Shown here one piece after another: positions 1-6,235 of a stretch of 12,732 bases of DNA. Every line of letters starts with the position of its first letter. The first letter of the stretch is position 1. The stretch is from positions 1 to 12,732 of the forward strand of contig JAFXCU010000090.1 of assembly GCA_017521345.1 (NCBI GenBank), given 5' to 3'. The position numbers were made by a program, and so were the translations under genes. The notes under the pieces were generated by a model that saw only the letters and a list, made by a program, of their open reading frames with translations, had not been told where the DNA came from and did no database searches. Origin of the DNA: Ruminiclostridium sp. (GTDB lineage: Bacteria > Bacillota_A > Clostridia > Oscillospirales > Oscillospiraceae).

Positions 1-1109
1 AGGCCGGTCTGCTTGGTCAGCCACTCGGCGGCCAGGGCCTGGACAGCAAAGGACATGTCCATGATCTCGGCGGGGTGGCCGTTGCCGGCAGCCAGGTTCA
101 CCAGGCGGCCCTCAGCCAGGACGTTCAGGGTATTGCCGTTAGCCAGGGTGTAGCCGATGATGTTCTCCCGGCGGAGCTCCTGCTTGACAGACATTTCACG
201 CAGCTCTGCCACGGCGATCTCGCAGTCGAAGTGACCGGCGTTGGCCAGCAGGACGTTGTGCTTCATGGTCTCAAAGTGGCGGGGGACGATGACATCCTTG
301 CAGCCGGTGACGGTGACGAAGATGTCGCCCAGGGGGGCAGCCTCGTCCATGGTCATCACCCGGAAGCCGTTCATGGTGGCGTCCAGAGCCTTGAAGGGAT
401 CGATCTCGGTGACGATCACGTTGGCGCCCATACCGGCGGCACGCATAGCAACGCCCTTGCCGCACCAGCCGTAGCCGGCCACCACCACGGTCTTGCCGGC
501 CACCACCAGGTTGGTGGTGTGCATGATGCCGTCCCAGGAGGACTGGCCAGTGCCGTACTTATTGTCATAGTAGTGCTTGGCCTTGGCGTCGTTGACAGCC
601 ATCATGGGGCAGGGCAGGATGCCCTCCTTTTCACGGGCCTTCAGGCGGAGGATGCCGGTGGTGGTCTCCTCACAGCCGCCGATGAGGCAGTCGGCGTACT
701 CCTTGCACTTGCCGCCCAGCAGGTCGATCAGGTCGCCGCCGTCGTCGATGACGATGTGGGGGTGGCACTTAAGGGTCTCGGTCAGGTGCTGCTCATACTC
801 CTCGGCAGTGGCGCCGTAGATGCCAAAGGTCTCCACGCCCATGGAGGCCAGACCGGCGGCCACGTCGTCCTGGGTGGACAGGGGGTTGGAACCGGTCAGG
901 TAGACCTCTGCACCGCCCTGGGACAGGACATAGCCCAGGTTGGCCGTCTTGGCCTCCAGATGGACGGAGACCGCCACACGCAGGCCCTTAAAGGGCTGCT
1001 CCCGGATGAAGCGGGCCTCGATCTGGGACAGGGCGGGCATATGGTCCCGGACCCAGTGGATCTTTCTGCGGCCGGACTCGGCCAGAGACATATCTTTCAC
1101 AATGCTCAT
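1..1109 (-). CDS. ahcY: Adenosylhomocysteinase (S-adenosylhomocysteine hydrolase), C-terminus cut by window edge
   Basis: Cytoplasmic NAD-dependent enzyme that splits S-adenosylhomocysteine into adenosine and homocysteine, relieving product inhibition of methyltransferases. Reading leftwards from ATG 1109-1107, 369 codons are visible. The family is about 400-430 residues, so a few dozen C-terminal residues, including the NAD-contacting tail, lie outside. Visible family motifs in order: HLEAKTA (substrate-binding His), IDDGGD (catalytic-region Asp), CEETTTG (Glu), NDAKAKHYYDNKYG (the Lys, Asp and Asn of the active site), then the Rossmann motif VVAGYGWCGKG and the later NAGHFDCEI segment. HLEAKTA and the compact spacing resemble the shorter bacterial/archaeal form. 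An AAGAGG ribosome binding site lies at 1120-1125. The gene has a 5' leader of about 190 nt holding a SAM-clan riboswitch and terminator, so control by premature termination is likely. Confidence 0.97.
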   Translation of the reverse strand, partial: MSIVKDMSLAESGRRKIHWVRDHMPALSQIEARFIREQPFKGLRVAVSVHLEAKTANLGYVLSQGGAEVYLTGSNPLSTQDDVAAGLASMGVETFGIYGATAEEYEQHLTETLKCHPHIVIDDGGDLIDLLGGKCKEYADCLIGGCEETTTGILRLKAREKEGILPCPMMAVNDAKAKHYYDNKYGTGQSSWDGIMHTTNLVVAGKTVVVAGYGWCGKGVAMRAAGMGANVIVTEIDPFKALDATMNGFRVMTMDEAAPLGDIFVTVTGCKDVIVPRHFETMKHNVLLANAGHFDCEIAVAELREMSVKQELRRENIIGYTLANGNTLNVLAEGRLVNLAAGNGHPAEIMDMSFAVQALAAEWLTKQTG

Positions 1110-1145
1110 AGTTTGTTTTCCTCTTCTTTTTTGATGATAGACATG

Positions 1146-1171
1146 AAAAAAAGGCTCCCCAAGGGAACCTT
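1146..1171 (-). terminator. Intrinsic terminator of the ahcY leader (riboswitch expression platform)
   Basis: On the minus strand the arms at 1171-1163 and 1159-1151 form a 9-bp stem (AAGGUUCCC with GGGAGCCUU, one G-U pair) around a UUG loop, followed by a run of seven U. It lies between the aptamer and the ahcY ribosome binding site, so it is an attenuator and not a gene end. A competing helix is visible: UAAGGGAGC from the 3' strand of P1 and just beyond (1196-1188) can pair over nine positions with GUUCCCUUG of the terminator (1168-1160). Confidence 0.9.
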
Positions 1172-1185
1172 GCACGCAACACGCG

Positions 1186-1283
1186 GCGCTCCCTTATCGC
1201 TGTTAGCGGAACCACCTTGCCCGGACGGGCAGGTTGGTGTGGGGTCATGGAGCTAACTCTCTCGCCCACTCTTGATAATGCGC
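1186..1283 (-). ncRNA. SAM-clan riboswitch aptamer (SAM-I/SAM-IV-like, without a P4 helix)
   Basis: The minus-strand RNA shows the SAM-I/IV core. P1 is UUAUC (1278-1274) with GAUAA (1198-1194), extended by GCGC/GCGC at 1283-1280 and 1189-1186. The AAGAG junction follows. P2 is GUGGG with CCCAC and encloses the kink-turn-like GAGAGA and AUGA segments. Next come CAACC and a P3 stem GCCC-GUCC-GGGC, then the J3/4 segment AAGGUGGUUCC. A 6-nt pseudoknot is evident between GUUAGC in the P2 loop and GCUAAC after P3. Canonical SAM-I has a P4 hairpin between the pseudoknot strand and P1; here only AGC separates them, which resembles SAM-IV or the SAM-I/IV variants. Ligand binding would stabilise P1, break the antiterminator and turn ahcY off. 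Ligand identity is inferred from the fold. Confidence 0.85.
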
Positions 1284-1304
1284 TCTTATAAAAAATTACA
1301 CCTA

Positions 1305-1333
1305 ATTATATGGTCAAACATCAAAAAAAGCAA
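1305..1333 (-). promoter_or_regulatory. Sigma-A promoter for ahcY
   Basis: On the minus strand a perfect TATAAT (1310-1305) lies exactly 17 bp from TTGCTT (1333-1328). Transcription would start near 1298, just before the riboswitch. The same TTGCTT-17-TATAAT pair precedes the hydrogenase operon at 8592-8620. Confidence 0.75.
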
Positions 1334-1351
1334 GTAAATTCTCACGGTTTG

Positions 1352-1365
1352 TTGCCCTGGGGCAA
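1352..1365. promoter_or_regulatory. Perfect short inverted repeat, possible operator
   Basis: TTGCCC-TG-GGGCAA is a perfect 6-bp dyad with a 2-bp spacer. It lies between the divergent promoters of ahcY and the rhomboid-like gene, upstream of both -35 elements. A regulator site is possible; no regulator family is recognised. Confidence 0.3.
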
Positions 1366-1392
1366 AGATTTGGAAATGTTCACAGAATCTTC

Positions 1393-1421
1393 TAGACTTC
1401 CCGGCCCGTTGGAGGTAAAAT
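1393..1421 (+). promoter_or_regulatory. Probable sigma-A promoter for the rhomboid-like gene
   Basis: TAGACT (1393-1398, four matches to TTGACA) and TAAAAT (1416-1421, five matches to TATAAT) are 17 bp apart. They lie about 40 bp before the TTG start at 1461. Confidence 0.6.
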
Positions 1422-1460
1422 ATATCCTGATTTCATATGACATTAAGGAGGTCATTCCAC

Positions 1461-2333
1461 TTGCGTGCCATTCAACAGTGGCTGGATCGCTTCTGCTACA
1501 AGCATCCTAAGCTGAGTATCCCCGGCCTGATGCGGTACATCGTCATCGGCAACGTCCTGGTCTACCTGCTGGATATGTTCAGCATGGGGGGCGGGGCTCT
1601 GGGCTCCGGCCTGTTCAGCTTCAACACATCCGCCATTCTCTCCGGCCAGATCTGGCGTCTGGTCACCTTCATCTTCGTGCCCATGGGCAGCTCCAACATT
1701 TTCTTCTTTGCCATCACCCTGTACTTCTACTACTTCATCGGCAACGCCCTGGAGCGGGAGTGGGGGAGCAACAAGTTCACCGTCTTCTACTTCTTCGGCG
1801 TTCTCCTGAACATCCTCATCGGCTTCCTGGTGGGCGGAGCCTCCATGTACTACGTGAACATGTCCATGTTCTTTGCCTTCGCCACCCTGTACCCCGACCT
1901 GCAGTTCCTGCTGTTCTTCATCATCCCCGTGAAGGCCAAGTGGCTGGCCTGGATCGACGCCGCCTACTTCGCCATCGCCGTCTTCCAGTACCTGGCCGGC
2001 GGCCACATCCTCATGGCCCTCATCCCCATCGTGGCCGTGCTGAACTACCTGCTCTTCTTCGCCTCTGACATCGGCAACCTATTCTCCACCGCCAAGCGCC
2101 AGGCCAAGTGGAAGGCCGCCCAGCGGCCCAACCAGCGGCAGTATGGCGGGCCCAAGGTGGTCAACTTCGGCGATGCCAAGACCAAGACCAAGGAGAACTA
2201 CCTCCACCGCTGCGCCGTCTGCGGCAAGACCGACGTGTCCCACCCCCAGATGGAGTTCCGGTACTGCTCCCGGTGCAACGGCTACTACTGCTACTGCGCC
2301 GACCACATCAATACACACATTCATGTGCAGTGA
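1461..2333 (+). CDS. Rhomboid-like integral membrane protein with C-terminal Cys/His-rich zinc-binding-type tail
   Basis: A 290-residue polytopic membrane protein. TTG at 1461 is chosen as start because a perfect AAGGAGG (1445-1451) lies 9 nt upstream; the in-frame ATG at 1437 precedes that site. About six hydrophobic segments span residues 25-202. The rhomboid landmark GQIWRLVTFIF (about 62-72) is followed by LEREWGSNKF after the second helix, as in COG0705/PF01694 proteins. Rhomboids are intramembrane serine proteases with GxSG and a His in TM6. Here the aligned segment reads NMSMFF (Ser135), so the flanking glycines are lost, while a His is kept in GGHILMA (His182). Protease activity is therefore doubtful. 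Residues 251-288 hold CxxC (251/254), CxxC (269/272), CYC (277/279) and His 282, 286, 288, a likely zinc-binding tail. The TGA stop lies inside the first GTGAAAT linker of the downstream hairpin array. Confidence 0.85.
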   Translation: MRAIQQWLDRFCYKHPKLSIPGLMRYIVIGNVLVYLLDMFSMGGGALGSGLFSFNTSAILSGQIWRLVTFIFVPMGSSNIFFFAITLYFYYFIGNALEREWGSNKFTVFYFFGVLLNILIGFLVGGASMYYVNMSMFFAFATLYPDLQFLLFFIIPVKAKWLAWIDAAYFAIAVFQYLAGGHILMALIPIVAVLNYLLFFASDIGNLFSTAKRQAKWKAAQRPNQRQYGGPKVVNFGDAKTKTKENYLHRCAVCGKTDVSHPQMEFRYCSRCNGYYCYCADHINTHIHVQ

Positions 2334-2435
2334 AATTGGGCCCTTGGCCCAGTGAAATACGCCTTCGGCGTGTGAAATCCGGCCCTCGGCCGGGTGAAAT
2401 AGCCCCAAGGGGCTGATTCGGTGTCCCTTCGGGAC
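2316..2435 (+). repeat. Tandem array of short hairpins joined by GTGAAAT linkers
   Basis: Exact GTGAAAT heptamers start at 2330, 2352, 2372 and 2394 (spacing 22, 20, 22). Each is followed by a different perfect inverted repeat: TGGGCC-CTT-GGCCCA (2337-2351), ACGCC-TTC-GGCGT (2359-2371), CCGGCC-CTC-GGCCGG (2379-2393) and AGCCCC-AA-GGGGCT (2401-2414). A fifth, GTCCC-TTC-GGGAC (2423-2435), follows a degenerate linker. A weaker hairpin, CACA-TTCA-TGTG (2316-2327), precedes the first linker inside the end of the rhomboid-like gene. Stem sequences differ while pairing is kept, so structure is conserved over sequence. The stretch from 2436 to the cdd ribosome binding site is U-rich, so the last hairpin might act as a weak terminator. 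I do not recognise this as a named family. Confidence 0.85.
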
Positions 2436-2473
2436 GTATTTTATTCTGTTTTTCAGAAAAGGAGGCGTTTGCT

Positions 2474-2866
2474 ATGACCGATAAAGATTTGGTGGAGCTG
2501 GCCTTCACCATGCTGGACAAGGCCTACATCCCCTACTCAAACTTCCCCGTGGGGGCCGCCCTGGAGGGTTCCGACGGCACCGTCTACACCGGCTGCAACG
2601 TGGAGAACGCCGCCTACGGCTCCTGCATCTGTGCCGAGCGCACCGCCCTGGTGAAGGCGGTCAGCGAGGGCTGCCGCTCCTTCACCCGCATCGCCGTGGT
2701 GGGCAACGGCCCCGACTACTGCTGGCCCTGCGGCTCCTGCCGCCAGATGCTCTACGAGTTCGCCCCCGACCTGGAGGTCCTGGTGGCCAACCGGGACCAC
2801 GATTATGTAAAATACACCCTGCGTCAGCTTCTGCCCCACGGCTTCGGCCCCGAGGCTCTAAAATGA
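2474..2866 (+). CDS. cdd: Cytidine deaminase
   Basis: Cytoplasmic pyrimidine-salvage enzyme that deaminates cytidine and deoxycytidine to uridine and deoxyuridine. At 130 residues it has the length of the homotetrameric bacterial class. Substrate-binding FPVGAAL (24-30) and GCNVENAAYG (40-49) are present. The zinc site is complete: Cys53 with catalytic Glu55 in CAERTA, and Cys86 and Cys89 in PCGSCRQ. The start is fixed by a GGAGG at 2461-2465 ahead of ATG 2474. The gene directly follows the GTGAAAT hairpin array, with no other clear promoter seen in the gap, so it could be read through from upstream. It is followed 25 bp later by an acetyltransferase gene, probably in the same transcript. Nothing in it is unusual. 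Confidence 0.97.
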   Translation: MTDKDLVELAFTMLDKAYIPYSNFPVGAALEGSDGTVYTGCNVENAAYGSCICAERTALVKAVSEGCRSFTRIAVVGNGPDYCWPCGSCRQMLYEFAPDLEVLVANRDHDYVKYTLRQLLPHGFGPEALK

Positions 2867-2891
2867 CCTGCCACCCTCAAGGAGGTGCTCC

Positions 2892-3467
2892 ATGGACCTA
2901 CAGGAATTTCTGGACCGGCTGAAGGCCGGAGAGGCCATCACCCCCGATGGAGACCTGCATCACTTCATGCACGACCTCACCGAGGAGACCCTGCGCCTGA
3001 CGGCAGAACTCAACGGCTCCTACCACACCCAGGAGGAGATCTGCGCCCTCTTCGCCCAAATCACCGGCAAGCCAACCCCGGAGGGCTTCCGACTCTTCCC
3101 GCCCTTCTATGCCAACCTGGGCAGGAACATCACCGTGGGCAAGGGGGTCTTTCTCAACACCGGCTGCCACTTCGGCGACCAGGGGGGCATCACCATCGGG
3201 GACAACACCCTCTTCGGCAGCAACGTGGTCCTGGCCACGGTCAACCACGACTTTGACCCGGCCAACCGCCGGACGGCCTACCCCTCCCCCATCGTCATTG
3301 GGAGCAGCGTGTGGATCGGCTCCAGCGTCACCATCACTCCCGGTGTCACCAGTGGGGACGGCTCCTTCGTGGACGCAGGCGCGGTGGTCTCCAAAGACGT
3401 GCCGCCCAATACTGTCGTTGCCGGCGTACCGGCCCGGATCATCAAAACCATTGAACCGAATACATAA
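2892..3467 (+). CDS. Left-handed beta-helix (hexapeptide) sugar O-acetyltransferase, Maa/LacA-like
   Basis: A 191-residue acetyl-CoA-dependent transferase of the maltose/galactoside acetyltransferase class. Such enzymes acetylate a hydroxyl of a sugar; the acceptor here cannot be told. The N-terminal third (1-65) is helical. From residue 75 onward there are imperfect [LIV]GxxxX hexapeptide turns: ITVGKGVFLN, ITIGDNTLFG, IVIGSSVWIG, VTITPGV, and the closing VVAGVPARII typical of the superfamily. The catalytic His is His119 in VNHDFDP, as in the NH-x-x-DP motif of Maa and LacA. A strong AAGGAGG (2879-2885) precedes ATG 2892. It lies 25 bp after cdd and is probably cotranscribed. Its TAA stop (3465-3467) overlaps the left arm of a strong bidirectional terminator. 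The shorter N-terminus compared with typical Maa proteins leaves substrate class open. Confidence 0.88.
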   Translation: MDLQEFLDRLKAGEAITPDGDLHHFMHDLTEETLRLTAELNGSYHTQEEICALFAQITGKPTPEGFRLFPPFYANLGRNITVGKGVFLNTGCHFGDQGGITIGDNTLFGSNVVLATVNHDFDPANRRTAYPSPIVIGSSVWIGSSVTITPGVTSGDGSFVDAGAVVSKDVPPNTVVAGVPARIIKTIEPNT

Positions 3468-3503
3468 AAGAACTCCCTTGCCCTTCGGCAAGGGAGTTCT
3501 TTT
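3466..3503. terminator. Bidirectional intrinsic terminator between convergent genes
   Basis: A perfect 17-bp stem (3466-3482 with 3487-3503) closes a CTTC loop. It has A-tract and T-tract ends, so it works on both strands. Its left edge overlaps the acetyltransferase stop codon and its right edge overlaps the stop of the DUF378 gene at 3502-3504. Confidence 0.95.
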
Positions 3504-3726
3504 ATGCTGTCCCTCTGGCGCTGTCCGTCCGGGTCTCCTCCCGGAAAAACAGGGTGATGCACCACAGAGCAGAGACGCACACCAGGATATAGACCACCCG
3601 GCTGAGGATGGAGTCGGAGCCCCCGAAGAGGGCCGCCACCATGTCCATGCCGAAGAGGCCCACACCGCCCCAGTTCAGGCCGCCGATGACCAGAATGGCC
3701 AGGGCCAGCCGATCCAACATACGCAT
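3502..3726 (-). CDS. DUF378 family small membrane protein
   Basis: A 74-residue protein with two transmembrane helices (about 7-25 and 43-62). The hallmark GGLNWGGVGLFG sits at residues 15-26, just after the first helix starts, and matches the DUF378 (YuzA-like) family of unknown function. The start ATG 3726-3724 has an AAGGGAGG site (3741-3734) 7 nt upstream. An ATG two codons later is possible but less well spaced. The C-terminal FREETRTDSARGTA is polar and charged, probably cytoplasmic or surface-exposed. The gene stands alone: the pseudouridine synthase upstream on the same strand ends in its own terminator at 3804-3836, and I could not make out a convincing promoter in the 60 bp between. 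It converges with the acetyltransferase gene. Confidence 0.88.
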   Translation of the reverse strand: MRMLDRLALAILVIGGLNWGGVGLFGMDMVAALFGGSDSILSRVVYILVCVSALWCITLFFREETRTDSARGTA

Positions 3727-3803
3727 ACAAATACCTCCCTTATCTTGGGTTCTGGTTGGTAGTATGCCCCATGGACAACACTTCTTTGCTGGAAATCTTT
3801 GCA

Positions 3804-3836
3804 AAAAAGTCGTGCCGCAAAACGGCACGACTTTTT
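3804..3836. terminator. Intrinsic terminator ending the metY-eamA-rluA operon
   Basis: A perfect 14-bp stem (3804-3817 with 3823-3836) closes a CAAAA loop. The minus-strand transcript has a U run at its end. It lies directly after the pseudouridine synthase stop at 3841-3839. Confidence 0.93.
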
Positions 3837-3838
3837 CT

Positions 3839-4486
3839 TTACTCTTTGAACATAGTCCAGGGTGCTGTATTGGGAGTCTCCAGCCGGAAGTCCATCTCCT
3901 CCCCGGTGTCGGGGTGGGTGAACCGCAGATGGCTGGACCACAGGGCGATCTGCCACTCCTGGGGATCGGGATACCGGCTGTACTTCCGGTCCCCCGCCAG
4001 GGGCATGTTCCGGGAGGAGAACTGGGCCCGGATCTGATGGGTCCGGCCGGTTTCCAGGCGGATCTCCACCAGGGAGAAGCCCTCCTTGTTGTCCAGAAGC
4101 TTATAGTGGAGGACAGCCTGCTGGATGCCCTTGCCCGGGTACTTGGCCACGTAGGTCTTCCGGGTCTTCTCGTTCCGGCCCAAGAGGTCGATGTAGGTCC
4201 CCTCGTCGTACTGGGGCCGCCAGTGGACCACCGCCTGGTACTCCTTCAGGAAGGAGTCCTCCCGGATCTGCCGGGAGAGCTCCGAGGCGGCGGGGCCGGT
4301 GAGGGCGTAGACCATGATGCCGCCAACCACCTGGTCCAGGCGGTGGACGGTGCGGACCTTGGCCTCGGGCTGGCCGATGGCCTCCCGGATCAGGTCGGGC
4401 ATACCCCCGGGCTCGTCGGTGGACAGGACCCGGAAGGGCTTTTCGCAGACGACGATGGACTCGTCCTGATAGATGATGTTCAGCAT
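3839..4486 (-). CDS. RluA-family RNA pseudouridine synthase
   Basis: A 215-residue enzyme that isomerises uridine to pseudouridine in rRNA or tRNA. Family motifs are the catalytic-Asp segment TVHRLDQVVGG (Asp51) and motif II RLETGRTHQIR with the following GDRKY. The segment after Asp51 (QVVGG) differs from the more usual D/E-T-S-G, and no N-terminal S4 RNA-binding domain is present, so it is a short RluA/RluC-like member with an unknown target site. The start ATG 4486-4484 is chosen because an AAAGGAG site (4501-4495) precedes it. A longer in-frame extension up to 4576 would run through the upstream gene and lacks a ribosome binding site. That site overlaps the TAA stop of the preceding EamA gene, showing tight cotranscription as last gene of the metY operon. 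No functional link to methionine metabolism is obvious. Confidence 0.93.
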   Translation of the reverse strand: MLNIIYQDESIVVCEKPFRVLSTDEPGGMPDLIREAIGQPEAKVRTVHRLDQVVGGIMVYALTGPAASELSRQIREDSFLKEYQAVVHWRPQYDEGTYIDLLGRNEKTRKTYVAKYPGKGIQQAVLHYKLLDNKEGFSLVEIRLETGRTHQIRAQFSSRNMPLAGDRKYSRYPDPQEWQIALWSSHLRFTHPDTGEEMDFRLETPNTAPWTMFKE

Positions 4487-4499
4487 GGAGATTTCTCCT

Positions 4500-5360
4500 T
4501 TACGCCCCGGCTTCGGCCTGGGCTTTCTTTTTGTCCATTTGGGCCCCCACGATGTTATAGACCATGATGGAGACAAAGACGATGACGCCGCCCACCAGGG
4601 AGAGGCCCGTGATGGTCTCCCCCACCACCAGGGCCACCAGGACGGGGTTCAGGATGGGCTCGATGCCGGTGACCAGAGAGGCCGACACCGGCGGGGCATA
4701 CTTGACGCCCACGGTGAGAAACACATAGGCGATGCCCAGCTGGAAGACGCCCAGCAGGACGGCAGCCACCAGGGTCTGCTGGTCGAACTGGGTCTCCTGG
4801 ACCAGGGAGGGCAGGCCCACGATGGCCGCCAGACCATGGCCCAGCAGGGTGGAGGACAGAGGATCGCCCCCGGGGATCTTGTTGAGCATGAAGATCCAGC
4901 CGTAGCACACACCGGCCAGCACCGCCAGGCAGTTGCCCACCATGTCGCCGGAGCCCAGACCGTCCAGGAAGAAGCAGCCGATGCCGCAGAAGACGATGAG
5001 ACTGGTGCCGATGTCCAGCTTTTTGGGCTTCTCCTTAAAAATGAGCCACATGAAGAGGATGACCCAGATGGGAGAGGTGAACTGGAGGAGGATGGCGTTG
5101 GCCGCCGTGGTGAGCTTGGTGGCCGCCGTGTACAGGGTGGTGCTGCAGGCCACGATGCAGGCCCCGGCGATGGTGCCGGGGGTGAACTTCACCTTCTGCC
5201 GGGTGACTTTGCCAAAGATAAAGAGGATGACCACCGAGATGATGCTCCGGAAGGAGTTGATGGACAGGGACTGCCAGGGAATGAGCTTCACCAGCAGGCC
5301 GCCGGTGCTGAAGAGCAGGGAGGCGGCAAACACACAGAGAAGACCTTTTCTGGCATTCAT
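4500..5360 (-). CDS. EamA/DMT-family transporter (third of three tandem paralogues)
   Basis: A 286-residue inner membrane protein of the drug/metabolite transporter superfamily, with ten expected helices formed by two EamA repeats. Family-typical features: a first helix MNARKGLLCVFAASLLFSTGG, TTAANAILLQFTSPIWVI in the first repeat, and SLVTGIEPILNPVLVALV near the end of the second. The Lys/Glu-rich tail KKKAQAEAGA is cytoplasmic by the positive-inside rule. Its ATG overlaps the TGA stop of the upstream paralogue as ATGA (5360-5357), so translation is coupled. The pseudouridine synthase follows 13 bp later. DMT members export or import amino acids, nucleosides, SAM and others; substrate cannot be read from sequence, but a place in a metY operon suggests a sulfur amino acid or related compound. 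Confidence 0.93.
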   Translation of the reverse strand: MNARKGLLCVFAASLLFSTGGLLVKLIPWQSLSINSFRSIISVVILFIFGKVTRQKVKFTPGTIAGACIVACSTTLYTAATKLTTAANAILLQFTSPIWVILFMWLIFKEKPKKLDIGTSLIVFCGIGCFFLDGLGSGDMVGNCLAVLAGVCYGWIFMLNKIPGGDPLSSTLLGHGLAAIVGLPSLVQETQFDQQTLVAAVLLGVFQLGIAYVFLTVGVKYAPPVSASLVTGIEPILNPVLVALVVGETITGLSLVGGVIVFVSIMVYNIVGAQMDKKKAQAEAGA

Positions 5361-6217
5361 ACCGTGGCCGCCTTTCTCTCAGCCTGCTTCTCCTGCCGGG
5401 CGGAGAGCACGTTGTAGGCCATGATGCTCAGGAATACGATGGCACCGCCCACCAGGGACAGGGGGGAGATCATCTCCCCCAGGACCACCGCCACCAGGAC
5501 GGGATTCAGGATGGGCTCGATGCCGGCCACCAGACAGGCGGAGACCGGCGGGGCATAGCGGATGCCCGTGGTGAAGAACATGTAAGCAATGCCCAGCTGG
5601 AAGACACCCAGGGCCAGGGCGGAGGCCAGAGCCACGCCGGTGAACTGGGTCTCCTGGATGAGCCAGGGGAAACCGATGAGGGCACCCAGGGCCTGGCCCA
5701 GGATGGTGGCAAAGAGGGGGTCTCCCCCGGGGAACTTGTTCATCATGAAGACGCCGGCATAGCACACGCCGGACAGGAGGGCCAGCGCATCACCCAGGAA
5801 GCTGCCGGACCCCAGGCTGTCCAGGAAGAAGCAGGCCACACCGCCGAAGACGGCAACGCAGGTGATCACGTCCAGCCGCTTGGGCCGCTCCTTAAAGACC
5901 AGCCACATGACCAGGATCACGAAGACCGGGGCAGTGAATTGGAGAAGGATGGTGTTGGCGGCGGTGGTGAGCTTGTTGGCGATGGCGTAGAGGGTGGTGA
6001 CCCCGCACATGGACACAGCGCCCATGATGACGCCGGGAGTGAGCTTGAACTTCCGGCCGGTGACCTTGGCGAAAATCAGCAGCAGGATCACCGAGACGAT
6101 GCTCCGGAAGGAGTTGATGGCCATGGCGTTCCAGGGGATCACCTTGACACACAGGCCGCCGATGCTGAAAAGGATGGCGGCGATAAACACAAACAGAAGG
6201 CCCTTACGGGAGGACAT
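5357..6217 (-). CDS. EamA/DMT-family transporter (second of three tandem paralogues)
   Basis: A 286-residue ten-helix transporter, closely similar along its whole length to both neighbours. Shared blocks include the N-terminal RKGLL, INSFRSI, NKLTTAANTILLQF, FFLDSLGSG, PGGDPL, the ETQF segment and GIEPILNPVLVAVV. The C-terminal tail (QEKQAERKAATV) is charged and divergent between copies. ATG 6217-6215 follows a GAAAGGAAGG stretch and lies 18 bp after the stop of the first transporter. Its stop overlaps the start of the third (ATGA). Paralogues kept adjacent with conserved cores may form a heteromeric or substrate-split set; DMT proteins often act as homo- or hetero-dimers, but no pairing can be read here. 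Confidence 0.93.
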   Translation of the reverse strand: MSSRKGLLFVFIAAILFSIGGLCVKVIPWNAMAINSFRSIVSVILLLIFAKVTGRKFKLTPGVIMGAVSMCGVTTLYAIANKLTTAANTILLQFTAPVFVILVMWLVFKERPKRLDVITCVAVFGGVACFFLDSLGSGSFLGDALALLSGVCYAGVFMMNKFPGGDPLFATILGQALGALIGFPWLIQETQFTGVALASALALGVFQLGIAYMFFTTGIRYAPPVSACLVAGIEPILNPVLVAVVLGEMISPLSLVGGAIVFLSIMAYNVLSARQEKQAERKAATV

Positions 6218-6235
6218 GGACGACCTTCCTTTCTC

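Noticed and set aside
75..1256. A plus-strand open frame of 393 codons opposite ahcY
   Set aside because: The minus strand encodes an unmistakable adenosylhomocysteinase; the plus frame crosses its riboswitch and has no recognisable domain.
1186..1283. SAH riboswitch upstream of ahcY
   Set aside because: Gene context would favour it, but the sequence has the P1-P2 kink-turn-P3 core and pseudoknot of the SAM-I/IV clan, not the SAH aptamer.
2330..2435. CRISPR-like array
   Set aside because: The exact repeat is only 7 nt, the intervening segments are themselves palindromic, and no cas gene is present. It is better described as a hairpin array.
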